Counted from the stretch's first letter, positions 44,554 to 53,760 are shown. The stretch: 64,000 nucleotides of DNA from Fen-1273 sp963748405 (GCA_963748405.1 CAVVIT010000002.1:310001-374000), one strand, 5' to 3'. A program made the numbers and translations. Notes: generated by a model from the sequence alone, not told the origin.

Positions 44554-45317
44554 CTGGCCGCTCCCGTCTGGCGTGTCAGCGGGACGTTCCGCACGACGCT
44601 CCCCCTCCGGCCGAGCGTCCCGAGGTCCTTCTTATCGAGGGCGAAGGAGACCGCGCCGGCGTTCCCGAGCGTGACGAGGAACCTGTCCGCCGCGCGCCAC
44701 GAAGCCCTGGCCCCGGGGCGGAATATGTACTCCCTCGGGGAGAGGCTGTCCACCGTGATCGTCATCCAGACCGTGTCGGTCACGGAGGCGAAAAGCGTAA
44801 GGCTGTCCGCGCGCCTGGCCGGGGGGGGAGGAGGAGGGTGCGCCGCCGCGGCCAGGTCTTCCTGTTCCCTGACCGTGTTCTGGAACGGGATCTCGGTCAC
44901 CGGGGCGCTGGTCCCGGGGGACATGAGGTTCCACGCGATGATTGCGGCGACGGCGACAACAACGACGGTGATGCCGATCGTTGCCACGCGCGGCGTCATG
45001 AACGTCGAGGGCTCGAACGAAAAAGAGGGCCGCTTCGCCGGTTCCGGCGCCTGGACGCGTTCCCGGGGGCGTGCGGCCTCTTCCGCTGCCCGGTGCGAGT
45101 CGTCGAACCTCCGGAGCGCATCGGCCCCGTCGAGGCCGATGGCGGCGGCATATTCCCGGATGAACGCGCGGACGTAAGCCTGGGGGAGGATGCCGGTATC
45201 CCCCCGCTCGATCGCCTCGAGGTGCTTGATGTTGATCAGCGTTCTGTCGGCGATGTCGGCGAGGCTCACCCTCTTCTCCTCCCGCGCCCGTTTCAGGTCC
45301 TGGAAGAACGTATTCAT
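44550..45317 (-). CDS. rodZ: RodZ-like helix-turn-helix membrane protein
   Basis: A 255-residue protein with an N-terminal xenobiotic-type helix-turn-helix (FFQDLKRAREEKRVSLADIA, then TLINIKHLEAIERGD and LPQAYVRAFIREYA), a linker, one membrane helix (VATIGITVVVVAVAAIIAWN) and a periplasmic domain rich in beta strands (SLTLFASVTDTVWMTITVDS) as in DUF4115. This matches RodZ, which connects MreB to the elongation machinery and sets rod shape; no mreB is in the window. Both ends overlap neighbouring genes by four bases. The periplasmic domain is preceded by a short poly-Pro segment. Confidence 0.85.
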   Translation of the reverse strand: MNTFFQDLKRAREEKRVSLADIADRTLINIKHLEAIERGDTGILPQAYVRAFIREYAAAIGLDGADALRRFDDSHRAAEEAARPRERVQAPEPAKRPSFSFEPSTFMTPRVATIGITVVVVAVAAIIAWNLMSPGTSAPVTEIPFQNTVREQEDLAAAAHPPPPPPARRADSLTLFASVTDTVWMTITVDSLSPREYIFRPGARASWRAADRFLVTLGNAGAVSFALDKKDLGTLGRRGSVVRNVPLTRQTGAAR

Positions 45318-47566
45318 GATGTCACCGCCTCCGCGGGCTCCGGCGTGCGGCCATCGAGGATCTCCCTGACTTTGAGCGCGAGCATTTCAAGCTGGAAGGG
45401 CTTCTGCATGAACGCGTTGACCTCGCTGGAGAAGTTGGACGTCTCGACCCCTTCCCGGCCGTAGCCGGTCATGATGATGATCCGGCAGCGGGGGTTGATC
45501 GATCGGAGGACCTCGAATGTCTGCTTACCCCCCATCACCGGCATGTTGATGTCGAGGAGAATCAGGTCGATCGTCGCCTGACGTATCCTGTAGAGGTCCA
45601 CGCCCGACTTACCGTCGTGCTCCACGTAGACCGTGTACCCGAGGCCGGCGAGCATGTCGCGCGCGATCTCGCACACGCTGATCTCGTCGTCGATGATGAG
45701 GATGTTCTCCCTCCCGTGCGGGAGCCGCCGGCGCCTCTGGCGCGCCGCCATCGGGGCATTGGCGTTCGCCCGGGGGAGATAGACCGAAAACGTCGTTCCG
45801 CGCCCGACCTCGCTCTCCAGGTTGATAAATCCCCCGTGGCTCTGGACCACCCCGTAGACCACCGACAGGCCCAGCCCCGTTCCCGAGTCCTTCGTCGTGA
45901 AGAACGGCTCGAACACCCGGTTCTGGATGTTCCCTTCGATGCCGCGCCCGGTGTCGCTTATCGTGATGACGATGAACAACCCGGGTTTGATCGACGAAAA
46001 CTGGCTTGTCGTATGGGCGTCGGCCATCGTCACGGCCGTGGCGATCGTGAGCTTCCCCCCCTCGGGCATCGCGTCGCGCGCGTTGAGGAAGATGTTCAGC
46101 AGCGCCTGCTGGATCTGTCCGTCGTCCCCGTTGACGGACACCCCCTCGCCCGTCAGGTTCGTGACCACTTCGATTTCCTTCGTCACGCTCCGCTGGAAGA
46201 GATGGAGCGTCTCGTCGATGAGCGCGTTGATGTCGACGAGCTTGACGATCGTTTCCGTCTTCCGCGCGAACGTGAGGAGCTGGCGCGTGAGCGATGAGCC
46301 CCGCCGGGCGGAGGACTCGATGATCTCGACGTATTTGTAGAGCTTGGATTTCTCCGTCAGCCGCCGCCGCATGATGGAGGCCGAGCCGAGGACGGCGGCC
46401 AGGATGTTGTTGAAGTCGTGGGCGATGCCGCCGGCCAGGTTGCCGATGCTGTCGATCTTCTGGGCGTGGAGGAGGGCCGCCTCCATCATCTTTCTCTCGG
46501 AAATATCCCGGGCCACGATGCGGGCGTTGACGGTGGCGCCTTTCTCGTCGAAGACCAGCGAGGAGTTGAGCGTCACCGGGAAGGGGAGATCGCCGTTCTT
46601 GAGCATCTGTTCCTCGGCGTCCTTCAGCCCGCGCCCCTCCGTGAACATCCCCTCGACGACGTCCCTGACCGCGTCGCGGCGGTCCTGCACGAAGCAATGC
46701 TCGAACGGCTTGCCGATCAGCTCCGACTTCGGGAGACCGAGCATGGCGGCCCCCGTCGTGTTGCATCCGACGATGATGTGGCGCCTGCTCACGCTCAGGT
46801 AGATATCCGGGGCGTTCTCGAACAGGTCGACGTATTCCTTCTCCGACTTCTTCAGTCGCTCGAACAGCTGCGCATTGTTCAGCGCAACGCTGATCTGGTT
46901 GCCGAACGCTTCGACGAGCTCGGCCTGCTTGCTTGAAAACATCTCGTACTCCCGGCCGGCTACGATGAGCGCCCCGGCGACGGAGTCCTTCACCCTCAGG
47001 GGGATCGACGACCAGAACTGGATGCCCATCGCCTTGAACGCGGGGTCGATGTCCCCGAGGTTCTCCGCGAGCCGCTCACGCTGGACCCTGGGCTGGTGGA
47101 GCCAGGCCCCCGGCCTGCTCCCCGGACGGTCGTTGACGGGGAGAAACCGCATTGTCGTCCCCTTGGAGCACTTCATGACAAGCCGGTCCCCCTCGAGCAT
47201 GTAGATCCAGCCGTATTCGGTCCCGATAAGCTCGGTGATCTTGTCGAGCGCGGTCTGAAGCACGACGTCGAGCTCCACGACGCGGTTGACGGCCTCGGCG
47301 ATCGTGTTCATCGCCAGGAGCTGGCGCCTCTGCTCGTCGAGCTGGCGGCTGTAGCGAAGCGAAAAATAGACGTTCGTAAACCCTATCGTCCCGACCGTCA
47401 ATATGCTTATGAAATCCATGAGCCGGGGGGTCTGGCCGGTCACCACCATTGCGCTGATAATGGTAGCCATGGAGACAATAACGGCCGTGGAAGCCACGAT
47501 TTGCGCCTGCTCGACCGGACCAAGGTTTCGGACAAACAGCCGGAATGCCGCAACGGGGTTTTTCAT
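45314..47566 (-). CDS. Hybrid sensor histidine kinase (GAF-PAS-HisKA-HATPase-REC)
   Basis: A 750-residue membrane sensor. Two N-terminal helices (about residues 20-45 and 50-70) are followed by a GAF domain (about 85-235), a PAS domain (about 245-365: LFENAPDIYLSVSRRHIIVG), a dimerisation domain with the phospho-His in GNLAGGIAHDFNNILAAVLG, an ATPase domain (NIFLNARDAMPEGG, DTGRGIEG, TKDSGTGLGLSVV) and a C-terminal receiver (ILIIDDEISV, phospho-Asp in LILLDINMPVMGG, Lys in MQKPFQ). The signal is unknown. It heads an operon with RodZ-like, ligA, unknown and STAS genes. The promoter box ends 7 nt before its ATG. Confidence 0.93.
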   Translation of the reverse strand: MKNPVAAFRLFVRNLGPVEQAQIVASTAVIVSMATIISAMVVTGQTPRLMDFISILTVGTIGFTNVYFSLRYSRQLDEQRRQLLAMNTIAEAVNRVVELDVVLQTALDKITELIGTEYGWIYMLEGDRLVMKCSKGTTMRFLPVNDRPGSRPGAWLHQPRVQRERLAENLGDIDPAFKAMGIQFWSSIPLRVKDSVAGALIVAGREYEMFSSKQAELVEAFGNQISVALNNAQLFERLKKSEKEYVDLFENAPDIYLSVSRRHIIVGCNTTGAAMLGLPKSELIGKPFEHCFVQDRRDAVRDVVEGMFTEGRGLKDAEEQMLKNGDLPFPVTLNSSLVFDEKGATVNARIVARDISERKMMEAALLHAQKIDSIGNLAGGIAHDFNNILAAVLGSASIMRRRLTEKSKLYKYVEIIESSARRGSSLTRQLLTFARKTETIVKLVDINALIDETLHLFQRSVTKEIEVVTNLTGEGVSVNGDDGQIQQALLNIFLNARDAMPEGGKLTIATAVTMADAHTTSQFSSIKPGLFIVITISDTGRGIEGNIQNRVFEPFFTTKDSGTGLGLSVVYGVVQSHGGFINLESEVGRGTTFSVYLPRANANAPMAARQRRRRLPHGRENILIIDDEISVCEIARDMLAGLGYTVYVEHDGKSGVDLYRIRQATIDLILLDINMPVMGGKQTFEVLRSINPRCRIIIMTGYGREGVETSNFSSEVNAFMQKPFQLEMLALKVREILDGRTPEPAEAVTS

Positions 47567-47573
47567 GGGATTT

Positions 47574-47603
47574 CAATGTACAAAACGACCCGTCGACTTA
47601 CAA
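47574..47603 (-). promoter_or_regulatory. Candidate promoter for the histidine kinase operon (minus strand)
   Basis: On the minus strand TTG (47603-47601), 20 nt, TACATTG (47580-47574), 7 nt before the ATG at 47566. Confidence 0.6.
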
Positions 47604-47654
47604 TGAAACGCCGACGGGCGCCTGTCCGCGGATAATGGGACGACGGGAAGGGTC

Positions 47655-47690
47655 AAAAAAACAGCAGTCCCGCCTTTCGGGCGGGACTGC
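47655..47690 (-). terminator. Rho-independent terminator after the HU gene (minus strand)
   Basis: GCAGTCCCGCC (47664-47674) pairs with GGCGGGACTGC (47680-47690), a perfect 11-bp stem with a 5-nt loop. On the minus strand it is followed by TGTTTTTTT. Confidence 0.93.
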
Positions 47691-47717
47691 CTTTCAAGCC
47701 GGTTCCGTTCCCGGGAC

Positions 47718-48023
47718 TTACGCCGAGGGAGCGGCCTTCTTCGGAGGAAGCACTGCTTCCTTGCATGCCTTTGCAACGCGGAACTTTACCACAGTCTTTG
47801 CGGGGATCTGAATCGTTTCGCCCGTTTTCGGATTGCGTCCGAGCCGAGCTTTCCGATTGACAAGAACCAGCTTGCCGATACCCGGCAGCGTAAAAGAGTT
47901 CTTTGCCTCTTTGTAGGAGAGCGTTGCGAGCTCCTCGAAAAACGTTGCGACGAACTTCTTCTTCAGATCGAATTTCTTGGCAAAGTGGGCAATCGTTGCC
48001 GTCTTTGACATTGGTTTACCCAT
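47718..48023 (-). CDS. HU-family DNA-binding protein
   Basis: A 101-residue histone-like protein. It starts MSKTATIAHFAKKFDLKKK, has the SFTLPGIGKLVLVNRKARLG strand region and the arm RNPKTGETIQIPAKTVVKFR, which grips DNA. The final residues AVLPPKKAAPSA form a short basic tail beyond the HU core. A GGGAGG site precedes the ATG at 48023, and the inner ATG at 48011 is possible. It is transcribed alone, between a clear promoter with upstream T-rich tracts and a strong terminator, as expected for an abundant nucleoid protein. Confidence 0.94.
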   Translation of the reverse strand: MGKPMSKTATIAHFAKKFDLKKKFVATFFEELATLSYKEAKNSFTLPGIGKLVLVNRKARLGRNPKTGETIQIPAKTVVKFRVAKACKEAVLPPKKAAPSA

Positions 48024-48094
48024 TGAACCTCCCTGACGTTTGTGTGTGAGAATCCCAGTTCATTTCACCGCTGAAATAGGCTCGATTTCATTGA

Positions 48095-48123
48095 GAAGAT
48101 ACCATATTGCCCTTAAAATACAA
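48095..48123 (-). promoter_or_regulatory. Promoter for the HU gene with upstream T-tracts (minus strand)
   Basis: On the minus strand TTG (48123-48121), 19 nt, TATCTTC (48101-48095). Directly upstream on that strand are T-rich tracts within about 48124-48145, which could act as an UP element. Confidence 0.6.
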
Positions 48124-48232
48124 ACAAAAAACGGAAAAACAGCCAGTAAAAACGTGCGAAAATGAGCGGCTTGACACGATGAGCGGAAGTAAAAGCGGGA
48201 AAGACATCTTTAAGTCGTTGCTCTTGATGGGG

Positions 48233-50239
48233 TTAGCGCTCGAACGGTTCCATGTACTCGGCGTCCCCTTCGGAGCTGAGAATCTCCACCGGGCACCTCG
48301 GAAGAGATGAAATAAACGCTCTTCCGTACCCTTTTCTCACGATGCGTGAATCGAGTATCGTCACGATCCCCCTGTCCTCCCGTGTTCGAATCAACCTGCC
48401 TGCCCCCTGCTTGAACTTGAGTATTGCCTCGGGAAGCGTGTACTCCATGAACGAATTTCCCCCGCGTGCGGCGATTCCTTCGAGCCTTGCTTCGATGAGA
48501 GGGTGACTGGGAAAAGCAAACGGGAGGCGCGTGATGATGACGTGCTCGAGGGCCTCTCCCGGAACGTCGACCCCCATCCAGAAACTGTCGAGCCCGAAGA
48601 GAACGGAATGGATGTCCTGCCTGAACTGTTCGAGAATCCGGTGTCTCTGGCCGTCGATCCCCTGGACGAGGAGCGTGAGGCCGCGGCGGGCGATCTCCTC
48701 CGCGAGCGCCGATGCCGCGGAGCGCATCGTCGAAGTGTTCGTGAAGAGGACCAGGGCCTTCCCGTGGGACCTGTCGATGCTTCGCAGTATCCAGCCGGGG
48801 AGCTCAGCGGCGTATCCTTCCGACTCGGGCTCGGGGATGTCTCCCGCGATGCTGAGCGTCATCTGCCGCGCGTGGTCGAACGGAGAATCCAGTATCAGCC
48901 CCTCTGTGTTCATCGCTCCCACGCGGTTCTGGAAGTATTCCAGTGAACCGTTCACCGAAAGCGTGGCGCTCGTCATGATCACGGAGCTCCCCTTCCGGAA
49001 CAGCCGTGGCCCGAGCACCTGCCCGATGTCCGAGGGGGCCGCGCAGAGCGTGACGTTTTTTCCCCCGCCCGGGGAGAGTTCGACCCAGTAGGTCAGATCT
49101 CCGTCGATCTGCTCGAGAAACGTCGTGATTCCCGAGCGGACCGCCTGAAGGGCAGTGCGGGCGGCACCGATCTCCTGTTTCCTGAACATGTCGTCCGAGT
49201 CCTCTTCCGCTGCGCGGGCTGCGGCATCCAGCGCCGCAATGTGGTCCCCGAGCGAATCGGCGATGAAGTGCGGATTGCGGATCCGGACGTCGTGACGGAA
49301 CCCCGCATTGCGCCCCGGATCCGATCCCAGCGTGCCGGCGGTGCGCCCCGCGAACGTGAAGAACTCGTCCGCGGCCGTTTCCGCCCTCGTGCAGAGCGCG
49401 GCATTTTTCTTCTTCCTGCCGGAGAGAAGTCCTTTCTTCGTCCCCGGGTGGTAGAACTTGTGAATCGCGAGAATTGCCTGCCGGTGAGACACCTTCAGCC
49501 CGATGCCCGAGCCCGCGACCCCTTCCAGCGTGTGGGCCTCATCGAATATCACGAAATCGTCGGGGAACAGGTAGTATTCTTCTCCGCCGCCGATCGCCAT
49601 GAGCGAGAAGAAGAGCGCATGATTCAGTATAACGACAGGCGCTTCCCGCGCCCGCTGTTTTGCGCGCTGGAAGAAACAATGCGTTCCGCACAGTCCCGAG
49701 CTGCAGACACCCTGTTCCGAGCAGACCGCGTCCCAGACGTCGGCACGGGGGGTGAAGTCCAGTCCCTCGGCATCCCCGTCGCGCGTCCGGAGCGACCACT
49801 CCCGTATGCGCGCGAGCTGTTCGACCCCCTCGTCGTCGAACAGGGACGGGGCGGTACCGGCGGTATGCTCCAGCCGCGTTGTACAGAGGTAGTTCCTGCG
49901 ACCCTTCAGTATGGCCACCGTCCCCTCCGTCCCCGTCACCGAGCGTGCGATCGGGAAATCGTTCTGGAGGAGCTGCTCCTGGAGGTTCTTCGTGTGCGTG
50001 GAGATGACGGCCTTGCGTCCACGGCTGACGGCATACAGGAGCGCGGGGACGAGGTAGCCGAGCGATTTGCCGACCCCCGTCGGGGCCTCAACGATCAGGT
50101 GACGCCGCGACTCGAGAGCTTCGGCGACCGCGCCGGCCATCGTTCCCTGCTGGGGGCGTACCTCGAATCCTTCCCTGTGCGCAAGAGCGCCTTCAGGCGA
50201 GAAAATGGACGCTATCGAATCTCTGATGTCGTGTATCAT
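48233..50239 (-). CDS. ATP-dependent DNA helicase, DinG/XPD-like
   Basis: A 668-residue superfamily 2 helicase of the iron-sulphur XPD/DinG type. Walker A is IVEAPTGVGKSLGYLVPA, and motif Ia is ISTHTKNLQEQLL. Cysteines for a 4Fe-4S cluster are in RRNYLCTTR and in CSEQGVCSSGLCGTHCFF. Walker B is VIFDEAHTLEGV. C-terminal motifs include LVLFTNTSTMRSAA, FGLDSFWMGVDVPGEALEHV and KQGAGRLIRTREDRG. The N-terminal exonuclease domain of Gram-positive DinG is absent. Such helicases unwind R-loops, D-loops or damaged DNA. A TACATTG box (50254-50248) lies 8 nt before its ATG, with a poorly spaced TTG. Confidence 0.92.
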   Translation of the reverse strand: MIHDIRDSIASIFSPEGALAHREGFEVRPQQGTMAGAVAEALESRRHLIVEAPTGVGKSLGYLVPALLYAVSRGRKAVISTHTKNLQEQLLQNDFPIARSVTGTEGTVAILKGRRNYLCTTRLEHTAGTAPSLFDDEGVEQLARIREWSLRTRDGDAEGLDFTPRADVWDAVCSEQGVCSSGLCGTHCFFQRAKQRAREAPVVILNHALFFSLMAIGGGEEYYLFPDDFVIFDEAHTLEGVAGSGIGLKVSHRQAILAIHKFYHPGTKKGLLSGRKKKNAALCTRAETAADEFFTFAGRTAGTLGSDPGRNAGFRHDVRIRNPHFIADSLGDHIAALDAAARAAEEDSDDMFRKQEIGAARTALQAVRSGITTFLEQIDGDLTYWVELSPGGGKNVTLCAAPSDIGQVLGPRLFRKGSSVIMTSATLSVNGSLEYFQNRVGAMNTEGLILDSPFDHARQMTLSIAGDIPEPESEGYAAELPGWILRSIDRSHGKALVLFTNTSTMRSAASALAEEIARRGLTLLVQGIDGQRHRILEQFRQDIHSVLFGLDSFWMGVDVPGEALEHVIITRLPFAFPSHPLIEARLEGIAARGGNSFMEYTLPEAILKFKQGAGRLIRTREDRGIVTILDSRIVRKGYGRAFISSLPRCPVEILSSEGDAEYMEPFER

Positions 50240-50247
50240 GCCGGTGT

Positions 50248-50254
50248 CAATGTA
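50248..50254 (-). promoter_or_regulatory. Possible -7 box for the helicase gene (minus strand)
   Basis: TACATTG on the minus strand (50254-50248), 8 nt before the ATG at 50239. The nearest TTG (50273-50271) is only 16 nt away, so the match is partial. Confidence 0.3.
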
Positions 50255-50356
50255 GTGAAACCCCGCCCGCCAATCCAGAATCCGGTTCTGCGGTTACCGT
50301 AACCCCTCCGGGGGCAAATGTGTCTTTTTTCGGGGATTTGTCTTATCATCTGGAAC

Positions 50357-51178
50357 ATGAAGAAGCTCATTCTCGCTCTCGTCCTCCTCGGTCGCGGATT
50401 CTGCGCCGCCGGGGATACGTCGTCCGTTGCCGCGTCCTCCGCGGTCGGGATCATGGAATCGGACGGTCTGAAGTTCCTTCATGCGGCGGGATACATCTTT
50501 TCCTCCCCTGCCCGCTGGAATGGCGCTGACTGGATGAGGTTCGGAGCGGCGGGCGCCGGCACCGCTGCCGTGAGCGGGCTGGACATCGACACCCGCCTCT
50601 TCATGCAGAGACATCAATCAGCCGGAAGCGGCAACATCACCGACGTGGCCGTCCAGTACGGCGCAGGCGTCAACCTCATCGCGCTCTCGGCCGGCGGGTA
50701 TATCGCGGGACTTGCATTCGAAAACCGGTGGCTCCGCGAGACGTCGCTGCTTGCCGGTTCCGCCATCGTTCTTTCCGGGACAATCTCCACCGTCACGAAG
50801 ATCGTCGTCGGCCGGGCACGTCCGTACACGGGGCGGGGACACGCGGCGTTCAAGCCGTTCTCCTTCACCGTGGACGACTTCGCGTCGTTCCCTTCGGGGC
50901 ACACGATCGTCGCGTTCGCTTTCTCGGGCGTCCTTGCGGAGCGGATCGGCAACACCTGGGCGTCCATCGGGTTGTACGGCCTGGCCGCGTCGTGCGGAAT
51001 CTCCCGCCTGTACGAGGACCAGCACTGGGTGTCGGATGTTTTCTTCGGCGCGGTCATCTCGGTCTCCGTCAGCCGTTCGCTCGTCCGGTGGTTCGAGTCG
51101 GGGGGGGATGATTCCGGAGGGAGCGGACTCAGAATTGTCCCCGGAGCCCAAACCATCACACTCGTCTGGACATTCTAA
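50357..51178 (+). CDS. PAP2-family phosphatase
   Basis: A 273-residue exported or membrane-bound acid phosphatase of the PAP2 family, which removes phosphate from lipids such as undecaprenyl pyrophosphate or phosphatidate. After a signal sequence (KKLILALVLLGRGFCAAG) the three catalytic motifs are intact: KIVVGRARPYTG, FPSGHTIVAF and CGISRLYEDQHWVSDVF. The frame opens at 50318, but ATG 50357 gives a proper signal peptide. The next gene starts on the last base of its stop codon (TAATG), so the two are coupled. Confidence 0.9.
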   Translation: MKKLILALVLLGRGFCAAGDTSSVAASSAVGIMESDGLKFLHAAGYIFSSPARWNGADWMRFGAAGAGTAAVSGLDIDTRLFMQRHQSAGSGNITDVAVQYGAGVNLIALSAGGYIAGLAFENRWLRETSLLAGSAIVLSGTISTVTKIVVGRARPYTGRGHAAFKPFSFTVDDFASFPSGHTIVAFAFSGVLAERIGNTWASIGLYGLAASCGISRLYEDQHWVSDVFFGAVISVSVSRSLVRWFESGGDDSGGSGLRIVPGAQTITLVWTF

Positions 51179-51618
51179 TGCGAACATTCTTTCCCCTCCT
51201 CCTTCTCTTCTTACTACACACCCCGGCCGCCAATACACAGGAGAAAGACAGGGACGGGATACTCGGGCAGTGGGTAACGGCGGGGGGAGAGTCGCGTGTG
51301 GAGATCTACAGGTCCGACAGCCTTACATATGCCGGGAAGATCGTCTGGCTCAGGGACCCACTGAAGAACGGGATTCCCGTCGCCGACGACAAGAATCCGG
51401 TGGATTCGCTAAAATCGCGGCCGGTGCTGGGGCTCGTGATCCTGCGTGGATTCTCGTACGACGGCGACAATGTCTGGAGCGGCGGGAAGATCTACGATCC
51501 GAAAAGCGGGAACGATTACAGCGCAAAGATGACGCTCGTGGACGAGAAGAACCTGGATCTCCGGGGCTTCGTCATGATCCCTCTCTTCGGCCGGACCGAG
51601 CAGTGGGTTCGTCCTTGA
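51178..51618 (+). CDS. DUF2147 family secreted protein
   Basis: A 146-residue exported protein with a signal peptide (FFPLLLLFLLHTPAANTQ). The mature part has ILGQWVTAGGESRVEIYR, YAGKIVWLRDP, a conserved NPVDSLKSRPVLGLVIL stretch and GGKIYDPKSGNDYSAKM, which matches the DUF2147 family. Its function is unknown; the fold is thought to be a small beta-barrel-like domain. Its start overlaps the PAP2 gene stop by one base, suggesting translational coupling. It is convergent with the membrane protein gene at 51631. Confidence 0.87.
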   Translation: MRTFFPLLLLFLLHTPAANTQEKDRDGILGQWVTAGGESRVEIYRSDSLTYAGKIVWLRDPLKNGIPVADDKNPVDSLKSRPVLGLVILRGFSYDGDNVWSGGKIYDPKSGNDYSAKMTLVDEKNLDLRGFVMIPLFGRTEQWVRP

Positions 51619-51630
51619 AGTGATTGTGCG

Positions 51631-53238
51631 TCACTCCAGCCGGTATCCGTTTCGGACAAGCTCTATCCCACCGGGAACGCGGCGAACGTGGACAGTGTGC
51701 GAGAGGGGGAACGACATCACGCCGGCATCTCCCCGCGGGCCTTCCGCGGCGCCCGGCCACGACAGCATCCCAAGGCTGTCAGGTCCCGCCGGGACCGCGT
51801 CTGTCACCCTTAGCGTCGAATCTCCGTACAGGACCTGGAAACCGTACTTCCCCGCAAAGCACCCCGTCTGAACGTTTTCAAGCACCAGCAGCGAATGCGG
51901 GGGAAGAGAGGGGATGAGAGCGAGGAGCGGCTTCCATACCTCCCGCACCTGCGATGCCTTCCGAATGAGGTGATTGTCCCCGTCCTTTCCCGAGGCGTGA
52001 ACCCCGTCCATCACTCCGAGCCCGACCCGCCGGTATAAGACCATAGTTCCGTCGATCACATTTGCGGCGACGAACACCGCCATGGCCACGAGGATGAATC
52101 TTCCCCCCCTTCCGGCCGCGAGCAGCGCAATCTTCAGGACGAGCATCGTCCCGATGACGAGGGGGGGGAGGGCCGCCGTGAGGTAGTATTTGCTGAAATG
52201 GTTCTCCAGCGTCAGAGACGGGTAGAGCATAAGGAGAAACCAGACAAGTATGAAGAGAAAGACGCCGATCCCCCTGCCCGATCCGCTGACTGGCCTTCCG
52301 AGATATCTGATCCCCGCGATGAACACGAGGACAAGCGCCGCAGTAAGCACGAAGAGCGTCATGAGCCCCGCATACTCCGAAAAGACGACCCCTTTCAGAG
52401 GCGTCACCGCCTGGAGCCCGGCGAGAGCAAAGAGCTTGAAGTTGGCGGTAATGTGCGTTCCGACGAGACGCGCGGCATAGGGGTCCGTCGGGGGAAGCGA
52501 GAATACCGATACGCCCGCCGATTTCGCGCCGGCGAGTGCGAGGAACGGAATACAGTGCCATTTCACGTTCCTCCAAACGTCCGCGAGCGCCTGCTTCGCC
52601 CCGGCTCTCCGGCGTGTGTTCAGAAGCGTCCACGCGCCCAGGACGAACAGAAGCATCGCGGTCCCCTCCTTGAACCCGAGCGCAATCCCAAACCAGATCG
52701 CCGAAACCGCATAACGCCGGCCCATATACGAGCGGAGGGAAAGGAGGACGAACAGCCCGGCGCCGATGTCGACGATTCCTACAAGCCACATCTGGGGGTC
52801 AAGGTGTATGTTCGACGCGGCCGCATACAGGAATCCGCTCCCCCACGCGATCCGTTCGTCTCCCGTGACCGTCTGCGCCAGCGAGACGACGAGGAAGGAG
52901 GTCAGCGCGATGAAGAAGAGGGCCAGCAGATGGAACCCCGCGGGCTGGAGATCGAATGCGGAATACACGATCCAGCAGTAGAGGCTTTCCAGCGGACGGT
53001 AGAAGAACTTCCCCCCGGGGTCGACGATATCGTGAAGGATCGACGGAACGCTCCGGAACATGAAGCTGTGAATCATCACCCAGTCGTCCTGCACGAACGG
53101 AAAGAGGGAGAGGGGAGCGTACAGGATCAGCACCGCTGCTCCCAGAAAGGAGGAAAGAACGAGGCGCGTCCGATTTGCCCCCGCTGGCATCACCCGTGAG
53201 TCAGGCGGGGGTGCTTCGGAGATGTCGTCGTCAGTCAT
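51631..53238 (-). CDS. GT-C-like multi-pass membrane protein (glycosyltransferase-like)
   Basis: A 535-residue protein with about ten predicted membrane helices. The first periplasmic loop contains FVQDDWVMIHSF and FYRPLESLYCWIVY, the acidic pair and RPL pattern typical of GT-C transferases that use lipid-linked sugars. Helices follow in GFHLLALFFIALTSFLVVSL, IVDIGAGLFVLLSLRSYMG and others; the last 130 or so residues look soluble (VLENVQTGCFAGKYGFQVLY). The substrate is unknown. No other glycan genes are adjacent. It has its own promoter at 53314-53285 and ends 12 nt from the convergent DUF2147 gene. Confidence 0.75.
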   Translation of the reverse strand: MTDDDISEAPPPDSRVMPAGANRTRLVLSSFLGAAVLILYAPLSLFPFVQDDWVMIHSFMFRSVPSILHDIVDPGGKFFYRPLESLYCWIVYSAFDLQPAGFHLLALFFIALTSFLVVSLAQTVTGDERIAWGSGFLYAAASNIHLDPQMWLVGIVDIGAGLFVLLSLRSYMGRRYAVSAIWFGIALGFKEGTAMLLFVLGAWTLLNTRRRAGAKQALADVWRNVKWHCIPFLALAGAKSAGVSVFSLPPTDPYAARLVGTHITANFKLFALAGLQAVTPLKGVVFSEYAGLMTLFVLTAALVLVFIAGIRYLGRPVSGSGRGIGVFLFILVWFLLMLYPSLTLENHFSKYYLTAALPPLVIGTMLVLKIALLAAGRGGRFILVAMAVFVAANVIDGTMVLYRRVGLGVMDGVHASGKDGDNHLIRKASQVREVWKPLLALIPSLPPHSLLVLENVQTGCFAGKYGFQVLYGDSTLRVTDAVPAGPDSLGMLSWPGAAEGPRGDAGVMSFPLSHTVHVRRVPGGIELVRNGYRLE

Positions 53239-53760
53239 GGCGTGATCCGGCGTGCTCGGTGTCGTTCTTCAGACGTGCTGGGCACAACATAGACAAAATT
53301 GAACCGCCAGTCAATCAACCGCCGTTCGCGGCGGCTCGTGTCAGCCCGGAGAGTCAGATGCGCGATGTGTGTATATAAGTGAACGCGCGTCGCACGGCCG
53401 CGCGCCCGTTTCTCCCTCCGCATGCGGGTCGGCTCCGAATATGTACCTGACCTTCAGATATTACTCCGCCTGTCACTCGGAACCAGCACGCAGCTTCCCT
53501 CATCAACCGTTCGCTCCTCTTTCTCTCACGCTCGACACCGATTGAAGAATCACCTGCACACAATCGGTAGAATCGAAAGCGTCCGCACATCGGTTATACG
53601 CAAAAAACTTCGGAAGTGAGAAGTATCACGCTCTGTGATGCATGGCACGCATCTTGGGCATATGGATATGGCACCGAGACGATCACCTGCGAACTACCCG
53701 TGTCATACGTGGCTGCCGTCCGAGAACCGTTTCTTCCAGAATGCATCAAGGGAGGGATCT
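53239..53760. other. Gene-free 522-bp stretch
   Basis: Between the divergent GT-C-like gene and the GH18 gene I see no convincing coding region: short open frames in all phases lack family resemblance and ribosome binding sites. It holds the minus-strand promoter at 53314-53285 and, just before 53761, an AAGGGAGGGA ribosome binding site. I could not find a TTG-N20-TAnnTTG match for the GH18 gene. A small RNA or long leader cannot be excluded. Confidence 0.6.
53285..53314 (-). promoter_or_regulatory. Candidate promoter for the GT-C-like gene (minus strand)
   Basis: On the minus strand TTG (53314-53312), 20 nt, TATGTTG (53291-53285), about 46 nt before the ATG at 53238. Confidence 0.55.

Noticed and set aside
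53354..53619. Short open frames in the gap before the GH18 gene
   Set aside because: No ribosome binding site, no recognisable domain, overlapping frames on both strands with similar composition.
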